From NCBI RefSeq assembly GCF_004359215.1, contig NC_090610.1, forward strand, positions 15,772,790-15,788,837: a stretch of DNA of 16,048 nt, given 5' to 3'. The translations under genes and the position numbers were made by a program. This document shows, one piece after another, positions 8,751 to 14,929 of this stretch. The first letter of the stretch is position 1; each line of letters begins with the position of its first letter. The DNA is from Bremia lactucae. Taxonomy: Eukaryota; Oomycota; Peronosporomycetes; Peronosporales; Peronosporaceae. The notes below the pieces were generated by a model. The model did no database searches, was not told where the DNA came from, and saw nothing but the letters and a program-made list of their open reading frames with translations.

Positions 8751-10574
8751 CGAATTTGTATTGATCTTCACCAGATCGCTACACAACAGGCAAAGGTTTA
8801 CTGAATATACAGTAATTGCTGGCGACAGATCTTATGTCGTCATTCCCAACTAATGATTTGCATCATAGAGTGCCATGAGCACCAATCCGTGGGCATCGCG
8901 GGTGAGAAACTTATCTCACGGTAAGCCACGATTTCTACTGGCCTCGCCACCACGAATTTGTACGCAAGTACATACGTGTTGCGAAGTTTGTCTGCGGGAG
9001 AAGCCCAGTGCTTCATCCCGTACTCCGTCACAACCTCTGCCTGTTCTGGCAGTGTTGGCATCTGTATCTATGAACTCTGTCTTCGGATTTCCTGAAGACG
9101 ATCACAAGAAAAATAGTATTTTTTGTGTTTGTTAACCGTTCAGCTGAATGGTCCATCTTGCTGCAGTCCGGAGTCGATCACAGCCAAAGACTGTGCTCGT
9201 GTCTTTGTTGACACAATATATCGACTCCATTGGTTACCCCGTGAACTGGTCTCATATCGAGACCCCAGAATCACGGAGGAGTTTTGGTATTTTGTGTTTA
9301 AACCACTTGATACATGTCAAATTCTGACCTTCCTGAAAGAGATGGTCAGACAGATTGCGTAAATCGTAACCTCGAAAAAAAACTTCGCGAATAGGTCCGC
9401 TTTTTTACGAGTTAAAGCTAGTTCTTGCCGAAGGGAAGATTTGTCATCAACAATTCAGTACATGCTTCTATAAAGCATACACCGTTTTTCATGTACGGCT
9501 TTTGCCATCCACATATACCTACCTACTTTGAGAGTAACTCTTATTCAATGGGGAAAGACTCACTCGAGCAATAATCAATCTAGTTCTTCCTCATCACGAA
9601 TTGACCCTACGATCAATGCGAAGGATCCCAGTGTTGATTTAATAACATGAAGTGGACAAACTTAGTAATCACGGTAATGCGATTACGGACATAGACAACG
9701 AAGCTGAAAGACTGCACTGAAAACAATAATATGAGTGACGGCAACAATGCTCTCGCTAGTGAGGAGACTGACATCTCCGCAGTGCGCACCAATCGCACTG
9801 AAGGCAAAAACGAAACCGAGTCAGCTGTAAAAATCCTACGGGCTAAAGAAGGAGTGGTCCGTTTTCTACAGAATTTCAACGCTGATACGGTGGACTAACA
9901 GAAATACAACTCTGACAAAATGGAAGAGCAAACATTCTTTCATTTAATGCAAATGATCTAGTCCTACTGTCTACGGTTAACCTACCCAAACTTTTAGTTA
10001 CGAATATGGGCATGAACAAATTACTGTTTCGATGAATCGGCTCGTTTCGTGTACTACATCGCCAAGGCAAAGCGTAAAAGATCGATCTGCCTCGTAGGAT
10101 GCGTACGCGCCCTACTCTTTATGTCGAGCTTCTCCGCCCGTACCATCAATACGAGGTCTCATCCGGTTCCGAATTTAATAATACGGTCTAAGGCATCCAC
10201 CAAACCTGATGGTCCCAAACCAAAGCCTGATGGTATCAGGTCAAAGCTCACGGACCAGAAGATCCACGCTTTCCTTTATGGAATTTTTTTTTTGACGAGC
10301 TGTCACCAGCTCGTTCTGAAGGAACTGATGTGTCCTTTTGCTCGCAAGTTGATCAACCGCAACTTGCACACAGTTTTCAACAGTTCGCAGGAAACACGTC
10401 GACCGTCGTCACTAAGTCGTGACGACGGGACCGCTCGTGATCAATGCCCTCCCGTTCTTAATAAAGGACATTATCCAAGTCACGATGTTGACTCGGATTC
10501 GGCAAATGAGGCGGACCCGATTTCCTCCACTCCACATCCGTTGACGGATTCGAGTAATGAGAAACGTTTTTAGC
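8751..10574 (+). pseudogene. pol: Gypsy-1 integrase, broken and catalytically dead
   Basis: It matches the gypsy-2 integrase in order. SPDRYTTGKGL is followed by a histidine pair region near 8870, then CCEVCLREKPS (8980-9010), SVSMNSVFGFPED (9060-9100), RVFVDTIYRLHWLPRELVSYRDPR (split over 9200-9270), and DGQTDCVNRNLE near 9342-9375. At the three catalytic positions this copy has N for D, Y for D and D for E, so it cannot be active. From 9380 to 10048 only pieces are readable (INNSVHAST, EGVVRFLQNFNADTVD). The open frame 10049-10573 covers the C-terminal linker and ends in PHPLTDSSNEKRF, just before the chromodomain. Confidence 0.72.
10295..10314. repeat. 8-bp inverted repeat with a base-pair change versus gypsy-2
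   Basis: The stem is acgagctg (10295-10302) with cagctcgt (10307-10314) and loop tcac. It corresponds to the 11-bp stem at 14237-14262 of gypsy-2, read on the opposite strand. There a T-A pair replaces the C-G pair seen here, and the loops differ. Confidence 0.75.
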
Positions 10575-10670
10575 TAAACGCTTCTTGAATCATCGTGAGG
10601 TAAAAGGGGCTCGAACGGGTTATCTCGTTTGTTGGCGATGGTCATAATCCCCCACGATAGTTGCGCTAGT
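10575..10670 (+). pseudogene. pol: Gypsy-1 chromodomain remnant
   Basis: RFLNHREVKGARTGYLVCWRW is readable in one + frame from about 10580. It corresponds to RILNHRDMKGQRTGYLVRWRG in gypsy-2. Chromodomains at the integrase C-terminus bind modified histone tails and steer insertion in chromoviruses. The frame stops right after the tryptophan, and the rest of the domain is lost. Confidence 0.7.
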
Positions 10671-11084
10671 ACATGATTAAGATATTCTCAATCCCTTCGC
10701 GCATTTCACTATAGAGGAGCGTCCTACGATGAGTGTCTTTAAGAGGTATGCCTTCTTAGGATTATGACCTGCACCCTTAAAAGAGCATGGACATGGGTCT
10801 CCCCACGAGAGGCAAGATAACACTACCTCCCTAGACAAACAGTGCAGCTTGTAGCGTGCACCAGTTACGGTTCGTTTTTGAAACCTTCTCCGGAAAGCAT
10901 CCAGTTAGTAAAGCCAGGCCTCGCGGCCTATGCTTTGTACATTATGTACAAATGCTTCCCAAGCTTGGAGCAATGGAGTAACATCCTTTGCCCGCTTACA
11001 TGTGTGCCATCGATAAAGCATTTTGGTGTGTCCTCACCAGATTTGTGAAAACTTGATGAGTTGAATAACGGAATATAATACCGA

Positions 11085-11108
11085 TCGTTGGTCATACTAG
11101 ACCAACGA
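11085..11108. repeat. 9-bp perfect inverted repeat in the antisense ORF
   Basis: The stem is tcgttggtc (11085-11093) with gaccaacga (11100-11108) and loop atacta. Neighbouring stems are at 10934-10952 (8 bp), 11243-11268 (8 bp) and 11504-11525 (aggtgac/gtcacct). Confidence 0.8.
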
Positions 11109-11284
11109 GTTAAGTTGCCCTTTACGGCAACCAAGACTTCTTTTCGGGAGCAAACCGCCAACAATGCGGTCCTCTCCTGTTGGCTTATGTTAACGTTAAC
11201 GCTAACATTACTCTCGGTGTGATCCTTAGAATCACTCCGTCACTGGTGATGCATACTGAAATCACCAGAGTCATCGTCGTGCAT

Positions 11285-11306
11285 GGAGTCATCACAAGAT
11301 GACTCC
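11285..11306. repeat. 9-bp perfect inverted repeat in the antisense ORF
   Basis: The stem is ggagtcatc (11285-11293) with gatgactcc (11298-11306) and loop acaa. It lies in the acidic N-terminal part of the antisense frame. Confidence 0.85.
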
Positions 11307-11342
11307 GCACCAAAAGAGTCTGACGAAGTGTCAAACAACTTC

Positions 11343-11720
11343 GTTATCACATCTTTGGTCGTCACGTTAAAACCCGTAGGTTTAACGGACGCGGCCCCGG
11401 TTGATCCGGAAGCCTTACAGTTGCCACCGATTCGGGCGATGACGCCGACTCAGCACAGTCACCTACAATGGGAGTAGCAGATTGCCACCTGCAATGGGAA
11501 GTAGCAGGTGACATACCAGTCACCTCCGATTGGAGTAGAAGGTGGCGTATTCCTAACAGTAGACGTATTAGCGTCTTCTGAAACGTTTGCACTGCACTGG
11601 TATGTGCAGCTGCCAGGTTTGCGACCACGCAAGCTATATGCACGCGCAATCGAAATCATTTTGAACACAATTAATCGTATATCTCTGTCACTCCACATCA
11701 GTCATTACTGTGACTGTTGG
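11343..11720. other. Region between the antisense ORF and the 3' LTR of gypsy-1
   Basis: No frame here can be matched to gypsy-2 with confidence. It is rich in short inverted repeats (for example cgttaa-acc/ggtttaacg at 11365-11387, and ctgcac/gtgcag near 11592). It probably holds the decayed start of the antisense gene and its upstream region. The short open frames on both strands (11362-11649 -, 11508-11759 +) look like chance. Confidence 0.45.
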
Positions 11721-11734
11721 TTAGGGGGAAGTGT
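11721..11734 (+). promoter_or_regulatory. Gypsy-1 polypurine tract
   Basis: ttagggggaagtgt lies directly before the TGTATTGGG start of the LTR. The same arrangement is seen on the other strand at 12594-12611. Confidence 0.65.
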
Positions 11735-12161
11735 TGTATTGGGCTGTCCCGTTACATAAATATTTTTTACTCTACGAGAAATAATCAATATGGTTTCCTA
11801 TAAGAGGAAGCAAATAAAGAAGCATAAGTTACTATCTTCATTAATTTTTACTTAAAAATTCCAAAATCACCAAATTTAGTAATGTTGACGCAAAAAGACA
11901 TCAGTTTTATTGATAGGTTGCTTTAAGTTTAAATTAACCCCACCAATCGTCACAAGACACGATTGTGCGGTGCGCAAGTAGGCGCCATACATAATTTGTT
12001 ATCAATATAATGTAGGCAGTAGTAGATAGAAGATCATTACGTAGAAACTTAAAAAAAATAATACAATGTTACATTTTCTCTATTCTAAAGCCTTCGAGTA
12101 AACCTTTGGTAGCTAAGACTTCTTAGCGAAAAAAGTTCCTATGCACGTCGTGTACGTGAAG
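11735..12161 (+). repeat. Gypsy-1 3' LTR, interrupted at its end
   Basis: It starts TGTATTGGGCTGTCCCGTTACATAAATA-like and follows the 5' LTR throughout (AAAGAAGCATAAG at 11816, GCGCAAG and ATACATAA near 11970-11997, gctaag-actt-cttagc at 12112-12127). It breaks off after TGCACGTCGTGTACGTGAAG at 12161, where the LTR of gypsy-2 begins in the opposite direction. The last 70-90 bp of a complete LTR of this type are missing here. Confidence 0.72.
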
Positions 12162-12265
12162 TGTAACAGGGCACTGCCGAGTTGTACTGCTTCAGTACAA
12201 GTCCACTTCGCACTGCCTCAGTGCGAGTGGTGCATCACGTCACTTCACGTACACTAGTACGTGCA
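12142..12265. repeat. Inverted LTR ends forming a branched palindrome
   Basis: gtgtacgtgaagtg (12150-12163) pairs with cacttcacgtacac (12241-12254), and tgcacg with cgtgca extends it. Inside lie the two hairpins of the gypsy-2 LTR end. It arises because the ends of two related LTRs face each other, so it is a by-product of the insertion and not a tRNA-like gene. Confidence 0.8.
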
Positions 12266-12593
12266 GAGGAAGACTCTCTTTTATTTACATTGCTTCAAAA
12301 AGGGTCAAAAGATAACTGTATTTAGTAAATTAAGTTCTTCTGTTTTCTATTTGTATTAACTTAATTATATACTAATACTAAACAAGTAATAAAAGTCTTA
12401 TATGTCTCTCTATTTGCGCGCGTCCAGCGCTGACCGCGGAGCAAATAGAATATAATGGTCTATATCTACTAATGGATAAGGTTCTCGAATATTACTATGT
12501 AAGGTAATATTCTCAAAATATATTCTACCTTTAGATAATATATTAATTAACAACTTTTAAGTGTTAATTCATGTACCGATACACCCCATTACA
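12162..12593 (-). repeat. Gypsy-2 3' LTR
   Basis: Read on the - strand it begins TGTAATGGGGTG (12593) and ends CCCTGTTACA (12162), so it has matching TG...CA ends and is 432 bp long. Its end region contains TGCACG-GTGTACGTGAAGTG, shared with both gypsy-1 LTRs, and two tight hairpins (ttgtactg-ctt-cagtacaa at 12182-12200 and tcgcactg-cct-cagtgcga at 12208-12226). Its middle (U3) shows little similarity to gypsy-1, so the elements belong to different subfamilies. Confidence 0.8.
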
Positions 12594-12611
12594 TTACCCC
12601 TCCCTTAAAAG
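12594..12611 (-). promoter_or_regulatory. Gypsy-2 polypurine tract
   Basis: On the - strand, cttttaagggaggggtaa immediately precedes TGTAATGGGG. It is a purine-rich primer for plus-strand synthesis in the standard place. Confidence 0.75.
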
Positions 12612-12628
12612 ACAATCCCTCTGACTGT

Positions 12629-12748
12629 CATTGGATAGAGTGGTCACTATAGGACGACAAAATTAAAAACGATGTTGATTGGTCCGAACATTGGATAGAG
12701 TGGTCACTATAAGACCACATTATTAAAAACGATGTTGATTGGTCAGAA
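12629..12748. repeat. Two tandem 60-bp repeats before the antisense ORF
   Basis: Unit 1 (12629-12688) and unit 2 (12689-12748) are in phase. Both start cattggatagagtggtcact and share ttaaaaacgatgttgattgg, and they differ at only about six positions. The second unit has a hairpin gtggtc/gaccac. They lie about 100 bp upstream of the open frame on the + strand and just inside the polypurine tract. An upstream control region for the antisense gene is one possibility; no promoter motif is proven. Confidence 0.85.
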
Positions 12749-13158
12749 CCATTAATTCTAATTTCATCGCATGGTTACAAGTCCATGCGGTGTGCAAATA
12801 GTGCGACGCCTCGGCTGCGGTTTATGAAGCCGCGGGTGACGCATAATTGTCTCTTCGACAGACGTTCCGTCTGCTGAAGTATCGTCTTTCTCCCGCAACT
12901 CGACCTATTGCGGGTGCACGTGATAAGTCACCACGTGAATGCGACCACTCTTTGGAGGTCGACCATAAATGCGAGTCGGACAAAATGGCTGACTCAAAGC
13001 GAACAGAGCAGTCGCATGATTATCGTCAGGCGGCTGACTATGAGCCTTTAAATGAGGGGACTCAATCGGATGGACGTGCTAAAAGCATTCGTTAAAGCAT
13101 GTTTGGTTCCGACGATGAGGATAATTCCTCATCGCCAACACCGTCTCCCGTGCCGTCA

Positions 13159-13180
13159 CTCGCACATATTTATGTGCGAG
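13159..13180. repeat. 10-bp perfect inverted repeat
   Basis: The stem is ctcgcacata (13159-13168) with tatgtgcgag (13171-13180) and loop tt. It is flanked by stems at 13113-13134 (9 bp) and 13186-13205 (8 bp). Further 8-9 bp stems in this gene are at 13342-13364, 13390-13412, 13428-13450, 13629-13653 and 13935-13960. Confidence 0.9.
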
Positions 13181-13741
13181 GGATGACGATGGCGTAAGCC
13201 ATCGTAATAAAAGTTCTTGTGGTACTCCTGCTTCAGTCGGTTCCGCTCAGGAGAGCGTGGACAATAGAATGTCTCATCTAACCCCTGAGAAGAATTGCCC
13301 GAACGGCTAGTCAATAGCTTGTCTGGATAGACTACTCTTCACAATAAATATCCCTTATTTATTGCGACAAAGCTACATGGCCTTGATCCCAGCGCGAATA
13401 ACTTTCGCGCTGAGAAAGATTTTTATCTCGATGCTTTTCTTAAGCATCGATGGTATAGTGGCAACAACAAGCAAGATAAAATCTCGCTGATGCAAGCCTG
13501 GAGCGCGTTTATTTGCAATGTTAAGGACATTGGACGCAAAGCCCTACTTCAAAGACTTAACGCGATTCGCGTTGAGTTTGAGAAACGAACTTTAACCGGT
13601 GCAAGGTTTACACTGCATCGGTTGTCTCGTGAGGCAGGAATTTCATGCCTCACATGGGGTGATCCCTGTCTGTGTTGTGTCGACAACACGAAACGGGTGA
13701 AAGGGATGTTTATTTACTGCCTCCGCCCTAAGGAAAAGCTT

Positions 13742-14455
13742 CTATCTCTTTCGAGATGCGCGATGCGATTGACGTTTTGCAATCGATTTATAAGCGCCAG
13801 GGGCACGAATTTTCCGATGGGCCTTCTGATCCATCGAATAGGTCTCGTCATACTGACGGACGAGGCCCTCAACGTCAAGAATCAGCTGTGAACGAGGCTC
13901 CAGTGGGTTGTCATGTAAAGGTGTATAACCGCGCCAGCGAACAAGATAACCCGTTCGCTGCCCCTTCATATCACGGTGGTTTAAAATACGACACACAAGG
14001 AAACGTTGACCATCGTGGATATCCACTAATGGTTGTGGTGGAGGAGGAAAAATTAGATCCGAACCGTGTGTTAAATCTAGAGTTGAAGATCGACAAACTT
14101 TACCGCTACCTCCATGTTTGGAAAAGGGTCTTGGACATGTAGCAGACGATGCAGGCTCACTATATCGAATGGTTGCAAGACCGTTCGAAAAGTGCGTACT
14201 CAATGTTGGAGTACGAACGGAAATATCACGCTGTTCGCGATGAGCTGTCGTCAGCTCATCGCAAATGCGAGGATATTCGGAACCGGCATGAGAAACTTCA
14301 GGTTCAACATGAGAATCTGGTTCGCGTTCACAAGAATCTTTTAGGGATTCTTGAAAAGGGTGGTCAAATCCGTCCTCGGAATAAGCCGCGTACTGATGGT
14401 ACGGGCGGAGTCGACCAACGTAAAACGTAGGATGCGAACGCATCCTACGTGGCAA
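13742..14455 (-). CDS. pol: Gypsy-2 integrase C-terminus with chromodomain
   Basis: This 237-codon open frame is the end of Pol, cut from the upstream part by lesions, so its ATG is not a true start. Residues 1-22 (RMRSHPTFYVGRLRPYHQYA) are the end of the GPY/F module of chromovirus integrases. Residues 30-140 are a hydrophilic linker ending in LIFPPPPQPLVD. Residues 151-207 are a chromodomain: RFLVCRILNHRDMKG, GYLVRWRGY and NPLEPRSQL, then DVEGLVRQYDET. The aromatic residues F152 and W174 are present. The tryptophan usual before EP is leucine (L186), so histone binding may be weakened. The frame ends at TAG 13744-13742. The + strand opposite codes the coiled-coil part of the antisense ORF. 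Confidence 0.85.
   Translation of the reverse strand: MPRRMRSHPTFYVGRLRPYHQYAAYSEDGFDHPFQESLKDSCEREPDSHVEPEVSHAGSEYPRICDELTTAHREQRDISVRTPTLSTHFSNGLATIRYSEPASSATCPRPFSKHGGSGKVCRSSTLDLTHGSDLIFPPPPQPLVDIHDGQRFLVCRILNHRDMKGQRTGYLVRWRGYTPLHDNPLEPRSQLILDVEGLVRQYDETYSMDQKAHRKIRAPGAYKSIAKRQSHRASRKR
14237..14262. repeat. 11-bp perfect inverted repeat in the overlap of two frames
   Basis: The stem is gcgatgagctg (14237-14247) with cagctcatcgc (14252-14262) and loop tcgt. It lies where the chromodomain-linker frame and the antisense coiled coil overlap. The corresponding stem of gypsy-1 is at 10295-10314. Confidence 0.9.
14425..14450. repeat. 12-bp perfect inverted repeat at the end of the antisense ORF
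   Basis: The stem is acgtaggatgcg (14425-14436) with cgcatcctacgt (14439-14450) and loop aa. It covers the stop of the antisense ORF (TAG at 14428) and the start of the chromodomain frame on the other strand. A role as a transcription stop for the antisense RNA is possible but unproven. Confidence 0.88.
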
Positions 14456-14929
14456 TTATATTGTGTACGCATTGCCTCTGCGATGCAGTACACGCCCAAT
14501 GAACTTGGGTAGTAGTTTACTGCTGCCACATTAGTGACTAATCGCTTAGGTAAGTTTACCGTAGAGAGTAGCACTAGTCATTAATCTGAGATGAATGAAC
14601 ATTTGCTCTTCCATGTTTTTCTGCATTCCGTTTCTGACGGTCCATTGTGTTTGCAATGGAATCCTGTACGAAACGAATAACTGATTCTCAAGCCAGCAGA
14701 AACTATCTGCCAACTCATTTGTTTTGTCTTTTCTAGTGCGCTTTGTGCGCACTGCCATGAGATTTCTCATCTTCGATGTCGATTGCTTCGACATCGACAT
14801 CATTCGCGTCGTTGTCAACTTCGACGCGTGGTGAGCATGATCCAGAAATAGCTTTGCTCGTGATAGTTCACCCCCTTAAACTAGAGGGTCCCTCTAATTG
14901 GGTGGGTATGCGTGAATGACTTACGCCAT
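14456..14929 (-). pseudogene. pol: Gypsy-2 integrase, broken middle section
   Basis: It connects the catalytic core to the C-terminal frame. On the - strand the shifted frame continues the core with WSKVLPMVEFAINNSVHAST and FFVNG, and reaches a stop near 14870. Later segments are RFVQDSIANTMDRQKRNAEK-like around 14690-14620 and LVLLSTVNLPKRLVTN around 14577-14530, in different frames. At least three frameshifts or stops are needed to join them. Tight stems occur at 14735-14753, 14774-14796 and 14805-14828. The small open frames on this strand (14341-14574, 14546-14818) are parts of this broken gene. Confidence 0.68.

Larger units (their letters stand above)
10290..11342 (-). pseudogene. Gypsy-1 antisense ORF, broken
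   Basis: Read on the - strand, an acidic, serine-rich start (FDTSSDSFGAESSCDDSMHD, from 11334) runs through one TGA at about 11242 to an open frame ending at 10928 (SVNVNISQQERTALLAV onward). A frameshift leads to 10985-10785: DVTPLLQAWEAFVHNVQSIG, GREAWLY, a stop, LDAFRRRFQKRTVTGARY and LSREVVLSCLSWGDPCPC. This block shares 40 of 67 residues with the + strand frame of gypsy-2 at 13475-13675. A weaker match to the gypsy-2 coiled coil (QNELVTARQKK) follows near 10320-10290. I know no function for it. It has no homology I can name, and the protein is not Gag or Pol. Confidence 0.7.
2009..12161 (+). mobile_element. Gypsy-1: degenerate Ty3/gypsy chromovirus, + strand
   Basis: In order it contains the 5' LTR (2009-2503), gag, protease, the first part of RT, a nested copia element (5274-8112), the rest of RT, RNase H, integrase, a chromodomain remnant, an antisense frame, a polypurine tract and a 3' LTR cut short at 12161. 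Removing the copia leaves about 7.3 kb, a normal size for this type. The two LTRs share their first bases (TGTA...GTTACATAAATA), the AAAGAAGCATAAG word and a hairpin, but they have diverged widely, and every gene carries many stops and frameshifts. It is therefore an old, inactive copy. Treating 2009 and 11735 as one LTR pair is an inference from their similarity and from the correct domain order between them. Confidence 0.78.
12847..14430 (+). pseudogene. Gypsy-2 antisense ORF: acidic start, conserved core, coiled coil
   Basis: The blocks run in order on the + strand. 12847-13095 is polar (first in-frame ATG 12985, MADSKRTEQSHDYRQAADYE). 13099-13197 is acidic and serine/proline-rich (MFGSDDEDNSSSPTPSPVPS). 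A shifted frame covers 13179-13310 (SHRNKSSCGTPASVGSAQES). 13331-13741 is the core, with FYLDAFLKHRWYSGNNKQDK, then MQAWSAFICNVKDIGRKALL, KRTLTGARF, LSREAGISC and WGDPC. Another frame, 13756-14142, then one TAG, then 14149-14430, is a charged coiled coil (ERKYHAVRDELSSAHRKCED, KLQVQHENLVRVHKNLLGIL). The total is about 520 codons with two stops and three shifts. I recognise no known family. The core is conserved in gypsy-1, which argues for a former protein. Plant Tat-lineage Ty3 elements are known to carry antisense ORFs in the same place, but no homology to them can be claimed. Confidence 0.72.

Noticed and set aside
12142..12265. Cloverleaf-like fold resembling a tRNA
   Set aside because: The outer stem is made by two inverted LTR ends and the inner hairpins belong to one LTR. 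There are no conserved tRNA bases and the length is wrong.
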